From NCBI RefSeq assembly GCF_030814215.1, contig NZ_JAUSUT010000001.1:3906001-3970000 (forward strand): a stretch of 64,000 bases of DNA. The letters run 5' to 3'. Under the pieces are notes generated by a model. That model was not told the DNA's origin. It worked only from the letters and a program-made list of their open reading frames with translations, and made no database searches. Made by a program: the position numbers and the translations under genes. This document shows positions 9,794-20,920 of the stretch, in pieces (positions within the stretch are counted from its first letter, which is position 1; the number at the start of each line of letters is the position of its first letter). This DNA comes from Amycolatopsis thermophila. GTDB lineage: Bacteria; Actinomycetota; Actinomycetes; Mycobacteriales; Pseudonocardiaceae.

Positions 9794-10738
9794 CTACGCC
9801 GGGTCGGGGGTCACGCTGGTCAGCTTGGCCGTCAGCTCCCACAGCTTCCGGCCGGTCTCGCGGTCCAGCGCCGGGCGCAGCGGCGGCACCACGGCCGGGT
9901 TGCCGCGGATGCCGCGCAACAGGCGCGGGCCGATGTAGTCACCGCCGTTGACGTCCGGCGCGGTGGCCGCGATCAGCGACGGCAGGGCACCCGTGCGGAC
10001 CCCCTGCGCGATCAGCAGGTCACCCAGGAACGTCACACCGCCGACGACCGCGCGGACGACCGGGTGGCCCTGCGCGTTCGCCGTGTTCGAGGTGAGGTTG
10101 GTGGCCGTGTAACCGGGGTGGGCGGCCACGCTGATCACGTCCTCACCGGCCGCGCGCAGTCGCCGGTCCAGTTCGAGCGCGAAGATCTGGTTGGCGATCT
10201 TCGACTGCGCGTACGCGACGGCCGGGTTGTAGCGGCGGTGCTCGAAGTTGGGGTCGTCGAAGTCGACGCGTCCGCCGGTGGCGGCGAGGCTGGACAACGT
10301 CACGACGCGCGCGCCGGTGCCCCGCCGCAGGGCGGGCATGAGCAGCCAGGTCAGCGCCGCGTGTCCCAGGTGGTTGGTGCCGAACTGCAGCTCGAAGCCG
10401 TCCTTGGTCCGCCTCTGGGGCGCCGCCATCAGGCCGGCGTTGTTGATCAGGACGTCGAGCTTCCCGCCGGTCAGCTCCTGCACGCGGCTCGCGGCGGCGC
10501 GCACGGACGCGAGGTCGGCGAGGTCGAGTGAGACCAGCTCGGGCGAAGTGCCGGCGACCGCGGACACCGAGCGCAGCGCCTGCTCGCCCCGCTCCCGGTT
10601 GCGGCAGGCGAGCAGCACGCGGGCGCCCTTGCCGGCGAGCACGAGCGAGGTTTGCAGACCGAGGCCGGAGTTCGCGCCGGTGACGAGCACCGTGCGGCCC
10701 GTCTGGTCGGGGATGTCGCCCTCGGCCCAGGTTTTCAT
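9794..10738 (-). CDS. SDR-family NAD(P)-dependent oxidoreductase
   Basis: Short-chain dehydrogenase of the retinol dehydrogenase/protochlorophyllide-reductase-like subgroup. The cofactor-binding TGANSGLGLQTS lies near residue 20, NNAGLM near 93, the catalytic Ser in TLSSLAA, and YAQSK supplies the Tyr-Lys pair. A full 314 aa. The substrate is unknown. The ATG is preceded at seven bases by TACTAT and no Shine-Dalgarno, so it is likely leaderless. It sits between lipA and the TetR-linked small gene. Nothing in the sequence ties it functionally to lipoate synthesis, so it is probably an accessory insertion in the lip locus. Confidence 0.88.
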   Translation of the reverse strand: MKTWAEGDIPDQTGRTVLVTGANSGLGLQTSLVLAGKGARVLLACRNRERGEQALRSVSAVAGTSPELVSLDLADLASVRAAASRVQELTGGKLDVLINNAGLMAAPQRRTKDGFELQFGTNHLGHAALTWLLMPALRRGTGARVVTLSSLAATGGRVDFDDPNFEHRRYNPAVAYAQSKIANQIFALELDRRLRAAGEDVISVAAHPGYTATNLTSNTANAQGHPVVRAVVGGVTFLGDLLIAQGVRTGALPSLIAATAPDVNGGDYIGPRLLRGIRGNPAVVPPLRPALDRETGRKLWELTAKLTSVTPDPA

Positions 10739-10811
10739 GCCCGCGATAGTAGAGCGACGCGAAGCGTCACCGTCGAGGGTGGCGGTGGGAGACGGGGGCG
10801 ACCACAGAGGA

Positions 10812-11321
10812 TCAAGCGCTGGGGGCCAGCATCCGCCGCAGGCGGTCGAAGGGACGGGCCGGCCACAACCGGGGACCGTCGGTCAGCAGCGCCTCGAAGG
10901 CGGCACCGACCTTGGCGACCTCGCCGACCGGCTCGTCCGGTTCGGCCAGGCCCGCGGACACGGCCAGCATGGCCTGCTCGGCGCGGTGCGCGGCCCGCAG
11001 CGCCGGGTACTCGTCGCGGTGCGCGGAGACCACCTCGTAGAGCACCGGGTTGCGCCGCACGGCCGCGGCGAACGCGCGCTTGACCGCGCCGACGTGGTCG
11101 TCGTGCTCGTCGTGCTCGTCATGGACCTCGGCGCGCAGGTGACCGCTCAACGTCCGGGTCCAGTTGTAGTGCAGCGCGAGCATGAGCTCCTCACGCGATC
11201 CGAAGACCTCCTCGGCCCCGGGAACGGTCTCGAAGGGCAGCGGCCCCCGCGGATCGCGGGCTGCCGCGGTCAGGACGGCGTCCAGGACGTCGCGCCGTCG
11301 GTAGAAGTCGTTCCAGCTCAT
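10812..11321 (-). CDS. Conserved hypothetical protein divergent from a TetR regulator
   Basis: 169-aa soluble protein of unknown function. A strong GGGGAGGA five bases before the ATG at 11321 decides the start; the open frame runs further upstream but would cross the operator region. The sequence is mostly alpha-helical, with the opening MSWNDFYRRRDVLDAVL, a short acidic/His patch (HDEHDEHDDH, around residue 65) that could bind metal, and no transmembrane segment. The divergent arrangement with shared palindromes makes it the likely target of the neighbouring TetR protein. The His/Asp cluster is the one distinctive feature. Confidence 0.7.
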   Translation of the reverse strand: MSWNDFYRRRDVLDAVLTAAARDPRGPLPFETVPGAEEVFGSREELMLALHYNWTRTLSGHLRAEVHDEHDEHDDHVGAVKRAFAAAVRRNPVLYEVVSAHRDEYPALRAAHRAEQAMLAVSAGLAEPDEPVGEVAKVGAAFEALLTDGPRLWPARPFDRLRRMLAPSA

Positions 11322-11365
11322 GGGTCCTCCCCACTTGTGACCCCGGCCATACTCTGAGTTTGAAG

Positions 11366-11411
11366 CATACCGTCGGTATGGTCCCGACACGACGAACATA
11401 CCACGGGTATG
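11366..11411. promoter_or_regulatory. Two palindromic operator sites for the adjacent TetR regulator
   Basis: Two copies of the 15-bp palindrome CATACC-N3-GGTATG lie at 11366-11380 (centre GTC) and 11397-11411 (centre ACG). Their centres are 31 bp apart, about three helical turns. They sit in the divergent interval between the small gene (start 11321) and the TetR gene (start 11441). The second copy overlaps the expected -35 region of the TetR promoter, whose -10 TAAGCT is at 11428-11433. This is the classic layout of an autorepressed TetR pair. Confidence 0.75.
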
Positions 11412-11440
11412 GAAACGGAAACCGGCGTAAGCTCGTGATC

Positions 11441-12043
11441 GTGGTGACAATGCGGTCCAGGCGTCTCGACTATTCGGAGTCCACGCGGTCGGCCCTGGTG
11501 AACAGCGCGGTGGACCTGTTCACCAAACGGGGTTACGCGAGCACGTCGCTGGACGAGATCGCCAAGCGCGCGCGGGTCACCAAAGGTGCCCTCTATCACC
11601 ATTTCAGTGGAAAGCAGGCGCTCTTCGAAGCCGCGTTCGAGAAGGTCGAGAGCCAGGTCTTCGGGCGGCTGGAGGAGATCGTCGGCGGGGACGGCTCGCC
11701 GTGGGAGCGCGCGCTGGCCGGGCTGCGCGAGTTCATCTCCAGCTGCCTCGACCCGGCCTACCAGCGCATCGCGATCCACGAGGCGCCGGTGGTGATGGGC
11801 TGGGAGCGGTGGCGCGAGGCCGAGGACAGGGCCAGTTTCGGGCTGATCCGGCGGAGCCTGGCGGACCTGATCGAGGCGGGCGAGGTCGACGAGGTGCCGG
11901 TCGAGATCACCGCGCGGCTGCTGTTCGGTGCCCTGCACAGCGCGGCGACCGAGATCGCCAGCTCACCGGACCCGAAGAAGGTCGGCGCGCAGATCGAGGC
12001 CGTGATCGTGCAGCTGCTCCACCGCGTCCGGCGGACGCCGTAG
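11441..12043 (+). CDS. TetR/AcrR-family transcriptional regulator
   Basis: 200-aa one-component repressor. The N-terminal helix-turn-helix covers residues ~20-60 (SLDEIAKRARVTKGALYHHF), and the C-terminal ligand domain contains the Tyr/Trp-rich stretch VVMGWERWREAEDRASF. Start chosen at GTG 11441 because TAAGCT sits seven bases before it, the leaderless pattern seen repeatedly in this window. ATG 11450 is the alternative. Two perfect palindromes just upstream are its probable operators, controlling itself and the divergent small gene. The LLM oxidoreductase gene starts 16 bases downstream but has its own -10-like hexamer. Confidence 0.9.
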   Translation: MVTMRSRRLDYSESTRSALVNSAVDLFTKRGYASTSLDEIAKRARVTKGALYHHFSGKQALFEAAFEKVESQVFGRLEEIVGGDGSPWERALAGLREFISSCLDPAYQRIAIHEAPVVMGWERWREAEDRASFGLIRRSLADLIEAGEVDEVPVEITARLLFGALHSAATEIASSPDPKKVGAQIEAVIVQLLHRVRRTP

Positions 12044-12059
12044 TCATTACGCTGAACAC

Positions 12060-12992
12060 GTGGACTTGAGGATCTTCACCGAACCCCAGCAGGGCGCGAG
12101 CTACGACGACCTCCTGCGCGTGGCCAAGGCGACCGAGGACAACGGCTTCGACGCCTTCTTCCGTTCCGACCACTTCCTGAAGATGGGGTCCGCCTCCGGG
12201 CTCCCCGGGCCGACCGACGCGTGGGTCACCCTCGGCGCGCTGGCCCGCGAGACCTCCCGCATCCGGCTCGGCACGCTGGTGACCGCCGCGACGTTCCGGC
12301 ACCCGTCGGTGCTGGCGATCTCCGTCGCGCAGGTGGACCAGATGTCCGGCGGCCGCGTCGACTTCGGGCTCGGCTCGGGCTGGTTCGACGCCGAGCACCG
12401 CGCCTACGGCATCCCGATGCCGGAGGTGCGGGAGCGGTTCGACCTCTACGCGGAGCAGCTGGAGATCATCACCGGCCTGTGGGAGACCCCCGAGGGCGAG
12501 ACGTTCTCCTTCGACGGCAAGCACTACCAGCTCGCCGACGCGCCCGCGCTGCCGAAGCCGGCGCAGTCGCCGCGCCCGCCGGTGATCATCGGGGGCAGCG
12601 GCAAGAAGCGCACGCCCGCGCTGGCCGCGCGCTTCGCTAACGAGTTCAACCTGCCGTTCGCCGACGTGGCCGCCGCGAGCGCCCAGTTCGAGCGGGTGGA
12701 CGCCGCGTGCCGCGAGATCGGGCGCGACCCGAAGGAGATCACGCGCTCGGTGGCCCAGGTGGTCGCGATCGGCAAGGACGAGGCCGAGTTCGCCCGCCGC
12801 GCCGCCGCGATCGGCCGCGATCCCGGTGAGGTGCGGCAGACCGGGCTGGCCGGTACCCCCGCGGAGGTCGTCGACAAGATCGGCCGCTACCGCGAGGCCA
12901 CCGGCATTACGCGGCTCTACCTGCAGGTGCTGGACCTGTCCGACCTGGACCACCTGGAGCTGATCGCGTCCGACGTGGCGCCCCAGCTCTGA
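12060..12992 (+). CDS. LLM-class F420-dependent oxidoreductase (TIGR03560-like)
   Basis: Luciferase-like TIM-barrel oxidoreductase, probably using coenzyme F420. The opening LRIFTEPQQGASYDDLL, FRSDHFLKMG, the nonprolyl-cis peptide area RIRLGTLVTAATFRHP, and GRVDFGLGSGWFDAEH are typical of the Rv1855c-type subfamily. Length 310 aa. The substrate is not deducible. GTG start with TACGCT six bases upstream and no Shine-Dalgarno, hence probably leaderless with its own promoter inside the end of the TetR gene. A strong hairpin follows the stop and separates it from convergent lipB. Confidence 0.9.
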   Translation: MDLRIFTEPQQGASYDDLLRVAKATEDNGFDAFFRSDHFLKMGSASGLPGPTDAWVTLGALARETSRIRLGTLVTAATFRHPSVLAISVAQVDQMSGGRVDFGLGSGWFDAEHRAYGIPMPEVRERFDLYAEQLEIITGLWETPEGETFSFDGKHYQLADAPALPKPAQSPRPPVIIGGSGKKRTPALAARFANEFNLPFADVAAASAQFERVDAACREIGRDPKEITRSVAQVVAIGKDEAEFARRAAAIGRDPGEVRQTGLAGTPAEVVDKIGRYREATGITRLYLQVLDLSDLDHLELIASDVAPQL

Positions 12993-12997
12993 CGAGC

Positions 12998-13031
12998 CGT
13001 CCTCCGGCCCTGGACGCAGGGCCGGAGGACG
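12998..13031. terminator. Bidirectional hairpin terminator between the LLM oxidoreductase and lipB
   Basis: Perfect 15-bp stem (CGTCCTCCGGCCCTG with its complement) and a GACG loop, beginning six bases after the oxidoreductase stop and ending 18 bases before the lipB stop. There is no T-tract, as is common in actinobacteria. Its position between convergent genes supports terminator use for both. Confidence 0.7.
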
Positions 13032-13048
13032 AGCCGGCGCCGGAACCC

Positions 13049-13801
13049 TCAGGGGCGGAGCGCGAAGGTGACCCCGGGCGCCGACGGTGCCGAGTCCGCC
13101 TTGCGCAGCCACCGGTTGTCCGACACGGGCAGTTCCCCGTCCAAAGCGGCCAGCACGGCGTCGCGGGCCAGGGGGAGTGCCTCGGCGACCGGGACGTCCC
13201 TGTCCAGCTCCTGCGACAGCGACGTGGTGCCCGCGTCGCGGATCCCGCAGGGGATGATCTTGTCGAACGCCGACAGGTCCGCGTTGCAGTTCAGCTCGAA
13301 ACCGTGCATCGTCACGCCGCGCTGCACCCGGATCCCGATCGCGGCGATCTTGCGCTCGGGCCCGCGCTCGTCGGCGGGCACCCACACGCCGCTGCGGCCC
13401 TCGACCCGTCCGGTGTAGACACCGAACTGGTCGCATACCTTGATCAGCGCCTCCTCCAGCCGCCGCACGTAGTGCACCACGTCGATGGGGTCGCCCAGCT
13501 TCACGATCGGGTACCCGACCAGCTGCCCCGGACCGTGCCAGGTGATCTTGCCGCCGCGGTCGACGTCGACGACCGGCGTGCCGTCGGTGGGCCGGTCGGA
13601 GTCCTCAGTGCGCTTGCCCGCCGTGTAGACCGACGGGTGCTCCAGCAGCAGCAGGGTGTCCGGCGCCTCGGCGCAGTCCGCGCGCGCGTTCACCAGCTCC
13701 CGTTGCAACTCCCAGGCTTGCAGGTAGTCGATCGTCCCGATGTTCTTGACGCTGACGGGACTGCTGGTGGCGCGGCAGGACTTCGGACTCACACCAGGCA
13801 C
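13049..13801 (-). CDS. lipB: Octanoyl-[acyl-carrier-protein]:protein octanoyltransferase
   Basis: Transfers octanoate from ACP to lipoyl domains, supplying the substrate of LipA. The conserved block [18 protein letters not shown] lies near residue 82, with the active-site Cys in PCGIRD near 186 and the Lys partner in the same fold (KIAAIGI). About 250 aa. GTGs at 13801 and 13792 are both possible starts and neither has a good Shine-Dalgarno. It begins two bases beyond the PAP2 stop, so it is probably translated from the same transcript as PAP2 and the epimerase gene. Function is secure. Confidence 0.95.
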   Translation of the reverse strand: MPGVSPKSCRATSSPVSVKNIGTIDYLQAWELQRELVNARADCAEAPDTLLLLEHPSVYTAGKRTEDSDRPTDGTPVVDVDRGGKITWHGPGQLVGYPIVKLGDPIDVVHYVRRLEEALIKVCDQFGVYTGRVEGRSGVWVPADERGPERKIAAIGIRVQRGVTMHGFELNCNADLSAFDKIIPCGIRDAGTTSLSQELDRDVPVAEALPLARDAVLAALDGELPVSDNRWLRKADSAPSAPGVTFALRP

Positions 13802-13802
13802 A

Positions 13803-14435
13803 TTACGCCGACGGCGTCGGCGAAGGCACGATCTGTGGCGGTAGCAACCGCACCGCCCACGCCGTGAGAATGCCCACCCCCAGCACCCCCAGCACCGCGC
13901 CCACCGTGTCGCTGAGCCAGTGCACCCCGAGCACCACCCGGCTCGCCGCGCACAGCACCGTCGCGACCGAGAAGCACACCACCACCCACCGCGTCAACCG
14001 CGGCGCCAGCCACACGCACAACAGCGTCGCCGCCAGGCCCGTGCCGCAGATCGACACCACGTGCCCGCTCGGGTAGCTGAACTCCGGGTAGGCGCGCGGC
14101 CGGTCGCGCACGAACAGCGGTTTGAACACGACGCTGACCAGCCGGGTCGCGGCCAGAACCGCGAGCACTCGCAGCGACACCCCCGCCTGGAACCGCAGGC
14201 CGCGCCGCCAGCACACGACGATCCCGACCGCCAGCGCGATCGCGAACACCGCGGGCACCACCGGCCCGAAGGCGTCGCTGACGACCTGCGCGACCCGCCC
14301 CGGCGTCCCGCGCCACCAGCCCTGCACCCAGCCCGCCACGGTCAGGTCGACCGCCGACGGCGGCCCGGAGACGACCACACCCAGCCCGAGGAACAGGATG
14401 GTGAACACGCCGCCGATCGAGAGCCACCTGCTCAC
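13803..14435 (-). CDS. PAP2-family membrane phosphatase
   Basis: Phosphatidic-acid-phosphatase type 2 superfamily protein, 210 aa with about five or six membrane helices. All three catalytic motifs are present: KPLFVRDRP (motif 1), YPSGH (motif 2) and [12 protein letters not shown] (motif 3), so the enzyme should be active on lipid or prenyl phosphates. The GTG start overlaps the epimerase stop as GTGA, indicating translational coupling. Longer reading frames upstream are antisense or shadow sequence. It is inserted between homologues of Rv2216 and lipB, which are adjacent in M. tuberculosis. Confidence 0.9.
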   Translation of the reverse strand: MSRWLSIGGVFTILFLGLGVVVSGPPSAVDLTVAGWVQGWWRGTPGRVAQVVSDAFGPVVPAVFAIALAVGIVVCWRRGLRFQAGVSLRVLAVLAATRLVSVVFKPLFVRDRPRAYPEFSYPSGHVVSICGTGLAATLLCVWLAPRLTRWVVVCFSVATVLCAASRVVLGVHWLSDTVGAVLGVLGVGILTAWAVRLLPPQIVPSPTPSA

Positions 14436-15313
14436 ACGGCGACCGCCAGCGCGCCGTCGAGATCGGTGTGCACGAACGTGAACCCGGCCTTCTCCAGCAC
14501 CGCGGGCACGGCGCGCTGCGAGATCAGCGCCATCTCGTCGGCCACCTCGCCGAGCGCCGCCCGCAGCGCGAACCCCGGCACCCACCACGGCGCCGGCCGC
14601 CGCAGCGCGTGCGCGAGCGCGCGCGTGAACTCGGCGTTGGTCGCCGGTTCCGGCGCGCACAGGTTCACCGGGCCGGACAGCGTCTCGTGCTCGAGGAGGA
14701 ACCGGACCGCGGACACGTGGTCGCGCAGGCTGATCCACGGCATGTACTGCCTGCCGTCGCCCAGCCGCCCGCCCAGGCCGAGCCAGAACAGCGGTTTCAA
14801 CGGCCCCAGCAGCCCTCCGCGGCCGCCCAGCACGAGACCGGTGCGCAGGTTCACCACGCGCGAGCCGGCCTCGGCCGCCGCGGTGGTCGCCGCCTCCCAC
14901 GCCTCGCACAGCTCGGCCAGGAACCCCTCGCCGCGGGGCGCGGTCTCGGTCACCACCGTGTCGCCGGTGTCGCCGTAGTAGCCGATGCCGGACGCGTTGA
15001 CCAGGCTGGGGATCCGGTACTCGGCGACGGCCTCGGCGAGCACCTCCGTCGGCTCGAGGCGGCTGTCGCGGATCATCTGCTTGCGGGCCGCGCTCCACCG
15101 CAGCCCCATCGGCGACCCGCACAGGTTGACCACCGCCGAGACGTCCTCGAAGGCGCGGTCGTCGATCCGCCCCGCGGGCGGATCCCACGAGTGTTCGTCG
15201 GCCGCCCGGGCTTCCCGGCGCACCAGGCGGCGCACGTCGTGCCCGCAGTCGCGCAACGCGGCGACGAGTGCCGAGCCGAGGAGCCCGCTGGAACCGGCGA
15301 TCAGTACGCGCAT
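14432..15313 (-). CDS. TIGR01777-family NAD(P)-dependent epimerase-like protein
   Basis: Extended-SDR protein of the TIGR01777/YfcH family (Rv2216 homologue), 293 aa, function unknown. The Rossmann motif is at the very start (MRVLIAGSSGLLGSALV), followed by NLCGSP, the GIGYYGDTGD segment, and the C-terminal DUF1731-type region around ISQRAVPAVLEKAGF. The ATG is chosen at 15313 because it places the Rossmann strand at residue 2; the longer frame adds fifteen unlikely residues. It lies downstream of sucB beyond a terminator and couples to PAP2 and lipB by overlap. Confidence 0.9.
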   Translation of the reverse strand: MRVLIAGSSGLLGSALVAALRDCGHDVRRLVRREARAADEHSWDPPAGRIDDRAFEDVSAVVNLCGSPMGLRWSAARKQMIRDSRLEPTEVLAEAVAEYRIPSLVNASGIGYYGDTGDTVVTETAPRGEGFLAELCEAWEAATTAAAEAGSRVVNLRTGLVLGGRGGLLGPLKPLFWLGLGGRLGDGRQYMPWISLRDHVSAVRFLLEHETLSGPVNLCAPEPATNAEFTRALAHALRRPAPWWVPGFALRAALGEVADEMALISQRAVPAVLEKAGFTFVHTDLDGALAVAV

Positions 15314-15368
15314 ACCCCGATCGTTGCTCACGCGGCCCCTGCGCGCACGTTCCCCCACCGTGGGCGGG

Positions 15369-15414
15369 AAAAACGACGGCCCCCTCCTCCGCCGGGGCGG
15401 GGGAGGGGGCCGTC
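15369..15414 (-). terminator. Intrinsic terminator after sucB
   Basis: A 13-bp stem (GACGGCCCCCTCC and complement at 15375-15387 and 15402-15414) with a GC-rich loop. On the minus strand it is followed by GTTTTTCCC, giving a short U-run. It lies 12 bases past the sucB stop and would end the lpd/sucB transcript before the epimerase gene. Confidence 0.75.
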
Positions 15415-15425
15415 CGGTCCTGCGG

Positions 15426-17222
15426 TCAGAGACCCAGCTCGTCCTCGAAGTGGCCCTCTTCCAGGCGGTGCTTGATGGTGGTCAGGAACCGCCCGGCGTC
15501 GGCGCCGTCGATCAGCCGGTGGTCGTAGGTCAGCGCCAGGTAGGCCATCGACCGGATAGCGATGGTGTCCTGCCCGTCGGCGTCGGTGACCACGACCGGC
15601 CGCTTCACCACCGCGCCGACGCCCAGGATCCCGGACTGCGGCTGGTTGATGATCGGCGTGTCGAACAGGGCGCCGTTGCTGCCCAGGTTCGTGATCGTGA
15701 ACGTGCCGCCCGACAGCTCGTCCGGCTTGATCTTGTTCGCGCGGGTGCGGGCCGCGACGTCGGCGATCGCCCTGGCGAGGCCGGCCAGGTTCAGCTCGCC
15801 CGCCTTGTGGATCACCGGCGAGAGCAGACCGCGGTCGGTGTCCACCGCGACGGCGAGGTGCTCCTCGCCGAAGTAGGTGATCTCCTTCTTGTCCTCGTCG
15901 AGGTAGGCGTTGACGTTCGGGTGCTGCTTGAGCGCCTCGACGGTCGCCTTCGCGAAGAACGGCAGGAACGTGAGCTTCACGCCTTCCCGCTCCTGGAACG
16001 CCGCCTTCGCCTGCTGGCGCAGCCGGGCGATCTTGGTGACGTCCACCTCGAACACCTGGGTGAGCTGCGCCGAGCTCTGCAGCGACTCGCGGGTGCGCTG
16101 CGCGATGACCTGGCGGATCCGGGTGGCCTTCTGCACCGTGCCGCGCAGGGCGGCCAGCTCCGGCGACACCGGGGCGGACGCCTTGGCCGCGGGGGCGCTC
16201 GGCGCGGCGGCCGGGGCCTGCTGCGCGGCCGGAGCCGGAGCGCTCTGCTTCTGCTTCGCCTCGGCCGCCGCCAGCACGTCCTGCTTGCGGATACGGCCGC
16301 CGACCCCGCTGCCGGTCACCGACGCCAGGTCGATGCCGTGCTCGGAGGCCAGCTTGCGGACCAGCGGGGTGACGTACGGGCCGCTGCCGTTGCCGTCGCC
16401 CGCCGCCGGGGCCGCCTGCTGCTGCGGAGCCGCCTGCTGCGGTGCGGGCTGCTGCGGAGCCTGCGGCTGCGGGGCGGGGGCCTGCGCGGCCGGGGCCGGC
16501 GTGGGCTCGGGCTTCGGTTCCGGCTTCGGCTCGGGCTTGGGCTCCGGCGCCTTCTGCTGTTCCGGCTGCGGGGCCGGCTGCTGCGGCGCGGGAGCGGCGC
16601 TCGCGTCACCGATCACCGCCAGCGTGCCACCGACCTCGACCGTCTCGTCCTCCTGCACGCTGATCTCCAGCAGGGTGCCGGCGATCGGCGAGGGGACCTC
16701 GGTGTCGACCTTGTCGGTGGAGATCTCCAGCAGCGGCTCGTCCACCTCGACCTTGTCCCCGACCGACTTCAGCCAGCGGGTGACGGTGCCCTCGGTGACG
16801 CTCTCACCCAGCTCCGGCAGCGTGACCGGCGTGCCCTGGGCGGATCCGCTCGGCGCGGGCTGGGCCTCGGGCTGCGACTGCTGCTGCGGCGCGGGCTGCT
16901 GCGGCGCGGGCTGCTGCGGCTCCCGCTCGGGCTGGGCCTGCTGCGCGGGCGCCTGCTCCTGAGCGGGGGCGGAACCCCCGCCCGAACCGTCGTCGATCAC
17001 GGCGAGCTCGCCGCCGACCTCGACGGTCTCGTCCTCCTGGGCGACGATCTTCTGCAGGGTGCCGGCGACCGGCGACGGGACCTCGGTGTCGACCTTGTCG
17101 GTCGAGATCTCCAGCAGCGGCTCGTCGACCGCGACCGTGTCGCCTTCCTGCTTCAGCCACCGGGTGACGGTGCCCTCGGTAACGCTCTCCCCGAGCTCCG
17201 GCAGTGTGACGGAGAAGGCCAT
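15426..17222 (-). CDS. sucB: Dihydrolipoamide acyltransferase E2 of 2-oxoacid dehydrogenase complex (DlaT/SucB)
   Basis: 598-aa E2 core of the pyruvate/2-oxoglutarate dehydrogenase complex. Two tandem lipoyl domains (residues ~2-76 and ~133-207) each carry the lipoyl lysine in [10 protein letters not shown]; the first is Lys43. Linkers are Ala/Pro/Gln-rich, one with a PEPK repeat. An E1/E3-binding domain ([15 protein letters not shown]) follows, then the catalytic domain ending in the active-site motif [14 protein letters not shown]. In actinobacteria this protein serves PDH and often also OGDH, so 'sucB' versus 'dlaT' cannot be decided here. AGGGAG lies upstream of the ATG. lpd is 41 bases upstream in the same operon; lipA and lipB nearby supply its cofactor. 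Confidence 0.95.
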   Translation of the reverse strand: MAFSVTLPELGESVTEGTVTRWLKQEGDTVAVDEPLLEISTDKVDTEVPSPVAGTLQKIVAQEDETVEVGGELAVIDDGSGGGSAPAQEQAPAQQAQPEREPQQPAPQQPAPQQQSQPEAQPAPSGSAQGTPVTLPELGESVTEGTVTRWLKSVGDKVEVDEPLLEISTDKVDTEVPSPIAGTLLEISVQEDETVEVGGTLAVIGDASAAPAPQQPAPQPEQQKAPEPKPEPKPEPKPEPTPAPAAQAPAPQPQAPQQPAPQQAAPQQQAAPAAGDGNGSGPYVTPLVRKLASEHGIDLASVTGSGVGGRIRKQDVLAAAEAKQKQSAPAPAAQQAPAAAPSAPAAKASAPVSPELAALRGTVQKATRIRQVIAQRTRESLQSSAQLTQVFEVDVTKIARLRQQAKAAFQEREGVKLTFLPFFAKATVEALKQHPNVNAYLDEDKKEITYFGEEHLAVAVDTDRGLLSPVIHKAGELNLAGLARAIADVAARTRANKIKPDELSGGTFTITNLGSNGALFDTPIINQPQSGILGVGAVVKRPVVVTDADGQDTIAIRSMAYLALTYDHRLIDGADAGRFLTTIKHRLEEGHFEDELGL

Positions 17223-17263
17223 CGTGAATGAACTCCCTTGAATCTTGTCGGCTGCGGTCCGGC

Positions 17264-18637
17264 TCAGCTGTGCACGTGCAGTGGCTTGCCGGCCAGGGCA
17301 AGGTGCGCTTCGCCGAGGGCCTCGGTCTGGGTCGGGTGGGCGTGGATCAGCGGAGCGACGTCCTCCGGGAAGGCCTCCCAGTTGTAGATCAGCTGGGCCT
17401 CGCCGATCAGTTCGCCGACCCGGTCCCCGACCAGGTGCAGGCCGACGACCGGCCCGTCCGGCGCCTTGATCACCTTGATCGCGCCGGAGGTCTTGAGAAT
17501 CTGGCTCTTGCCGTTGCCGGCGAGGTCGTACGTGAAGGTCTTCACGTCGGAGCCGTAGCGCTCCTTGGCCGCCGCCTCGGTGAGGCCGACGGAGGCGACC
17601 TCGGGGTGGCTGTAGGTGACGCGCGGGATGCCGGCCTCGTCGATCGCCTTCGGCCGGAGCCCGGCGATCTCCTCGGCCACGAAGATGCCCTGCGCGAAGC
17701 CGCGGTGCGCGAGCTGCAGGCCGGGCACGATGTCGCCGACCGCGTAGACGTTCGGGAGGTTGGTGCGCAGGCGGTCGTCGGTGAGGACGAAGCCGCGCTC
17801 CATCTTGACGCCGGACTCCTCGTAGCCGTGGCCCGCGGTGTTGGGGCCGCGGCCGACCGCGACCAGCAGCAGGTCGGCCTCCAGCGTCTCGCCGGACTCC
17901 AGCGACACGGTGACGCCGTTGTCGTCCTGCTTGACGCCGGTGAACTTCACGCCGGTCTTGAAGGCGATCTTGCGGCGGCGGAAGGCGCGCTCGAGCTGCT
18001 TGGAGGCGAACTCGTCCTCGTTGGGCACCAGCCGCGGCAGGGCCTCGACGATGGTGACGTCCACACCGAAGGAGGCCCAGACGCTGGCGAACTCGACGCC
18101 GATGACGCCGCCGCCGAGCACGACCACCTTCTCCGGGATCCAGTCCAGGGTGAGCGCCTCGTCGCTGGCGATGACCCGGCCGCCCAGCTCGAGACCCGGC
18201 AGGGTCTTGGAGTACGACCCGGTGGCCAGGATCAGGTTCTTGCCCGTGTAGCGGGTGCCGTCGACCTCGACCGTGGTGCCGCCGACGAACGTGCCGGTGC
18301 CCTCGACGACCGTGACCTTGTGGGCCTTCGCCAGGCCCTGCAGCCCCTTGTAGAGACGGCTGATGACGCCGTCCTTGTACTTGTGGACGCCGGCGATGTC
18401 GACGCCCTCCAGAGTGGTCTTCACGCCGAACTGCTCGCCGTCGCGGGCGCTGTCGGCGACCTCGGCCGCGTGGAGCAGGGCCTTGGTCGGGATGCAGCCG
18501 CGATGCAGGCACGTCCCGCCCAGCTTGTCCTTCTCGATCAGGATCACGGACTGGCCCAGCTCCGCGGCGCGGAATGCCGCGGCGTAGCCGCCGGATCCGC
18601 CACCGAGGATCACCAGGTCGGCGCCAGCGTCGCTCAC
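17264..18637 (-). CDS. lpd: Dihydrolipoyl dehydrogenase (E3)
   Basis: Flavoprotein disulfide reductase reoxidising lipoyl groups of E2 with NAD. The FAD dinucleotide fold [11 protein letters not shown] is at residue ~12, the redox disulfide is in GGTCLHRGC (Cys43/Cys48), the NAD-binding fold is [15 protein letters not shown], and the C-terminal HPTQTE motif supplies the His-Glu pair. 457 aa. The start is GTG 18637, set by GAGGAG eight bases upstream, rather than the ATG nine codons earlier. It is followed by sucB in the same direction. In M. tuberculosis the two are unlinked, so the pairing here is informative. Confidence 0.96.
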   Translation of the reverse strand: MSDAGADLVILGGGSGGYAAAFRAAELGQSVILIEKDKLGGTCLHRGCIPTKALLHAAEVADSARDGEQFGVKTTLEGVDIAGVHKYKDGVISRLYKGLQGLAKAHKVTVVEGTGTFVGGTTVEVDGTRYTGKNLILATGSYSKTLPGLELGGRVIASDEALTLDWIPEKVVVLGGGVIGVEFASVWASFGVDVTIVEALPRLVPNEDEFASKQLERAFRRRKIAFKTGVKFTGVKQDDNGVTVSLESGETLEADLLLVAVGRGPNTAGHGYEESGVKMERGFVLTDDRLRTNLPNVYAVGDIVPGLQLAHRGFAQGIFVAEEIAGLRPKAIDEAGIPRVTYSHPEVASVGLTEAAAKERYGSDVKTFTYDLAGNGKSQILKTSGAIKVIKAPDGPVVGLHLVGDRVGELIGEAQLIYNWEAFPEDVAPLIHAHPTQTEALGEAHLALAGKPLHVHS

Positions 18638-18785
18638 GTCACTTACTCCTCGTTTTACGTCCAAACCCTCATCATCTTGTCACTAAGGAGTCGGGCCCTG
18701 CGAGGTAGCCGGGGTGTGTTAATCGGCGCACTTCTGATCGCCGGGATAATGGCAGGGGAGGGCAGGCGGAGATGAGGTGGTCGAG

Positions 18786-19118
18786 GTGGGTCTGTTCGAC
18801 GGGCTGAAGCGCAGACGCGGCGGCGGGAAACCGGGCACGCTGCGCCGCCCCAGCGACGCTGACCTGCGGCATCTGGAGGGCTGGGCGGCCGCGCGGCACG
18901 GGGTCGAGGCCTACGTCGAGCCGCGCACGACGGTCACCGAGGCCACCGTCGTCCTGATCGCGCACGACGGCGAATGGACCCGCCGCCGGATCGGCAGCCT
19001 GGACGCCGCCCAGCAGTTCGGGCGCAAGCGTTCGATCCCGGTATACGAGGTCGCGAAGGTCGGTTACCCGAAGCGCATGCGCGAATACACACAGCGGCAG
19101 AAACGGCAGCAGGGCTGA
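18786..19118 (+). CDS. Conserved actinobacterial hypothetical protein
   Basis: Small basic cytosolic protein (110 aa from GTG 18786; GTG 18777 is also possible with GGAG five bases away). It opens with GLFDGLKRRRGGGKPG and contains TEATVVLIAHDGEWTRRR and a C-terminal KVGYPKRMREY. I recall similar proteins as unannotated neighbours of sucB/lpd in related genomes, sometimes labelled oxidoreductase without support. No catalytic motif or membrane segment is visible. GATAAT at 18745-18750 could be its -10 box. Divergent from lpd with roughly 150 bases between the starts. Confidence 0.75.
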   Translation: MGLFDGLKRRRGGGKPGTLRRPSDADLRHLEGWAAARHGVEAYVEPRTTVTEATVVLIAHDGEWTRRRIGSLDAAQQFGRKRSIPVYEVAKVGYPKRMREYTQRQKRQQG

Positions 19119-19316
19119 CTTCGGTCCAGGTCGGACTGATCGAGGACGACGCGGTCGCGGAGTCGTTGCCCGCGAGGTGGTGCAGCGGCTCGTTCACCAT
19201 GCCGGCGGTCGCGGGCCGGGTGGTCCCGGTCAGCGACGTCCACGCCGCGACCGCCGGGGAGCCCGGCGACGTCCACGACCGCCGCCGGGCTCTCCTCCGC
19301 GAAACCGTCCTTCGCT
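19119..19316. other. Intergenic stretch with no recognisable gene
   Basis: About 200 bases between the small hypothetical gene and the convergent aminopeptidase stop. Both strands have high third-position GC in some frames and short open readings, but none has a credible start, family resemblance or terminator. It may be the remnant of a lost gene, or simply spacer. Confidence 0.4.
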
Positions 19317-20822
<1,506 letters not shown>

Positions 20823-20920
20823 TTGTGGCTCCTCGCGCATCTGTCGACGGTCGTGCCGGGCGAGTACCCGCCCGGGTAGTGAGCCATGCTAATGACGAGC
20901 GAGCCCGGCGGGAGAGGCAG

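Noticed and set aside
16400..17000. Repetitive Pro/Ala/Gln and PEPK-coding DNA in sucB as a separate repeat element
   Set aside because: It encodes the flexible linkers normally found between lipoyl and binding domains of E2 proteins.
19119..19316. Candidate short gene between the small hypothetical gene and pepA
   Set aside because: No start codon with support and no similarity; both strands open only by GC bias.
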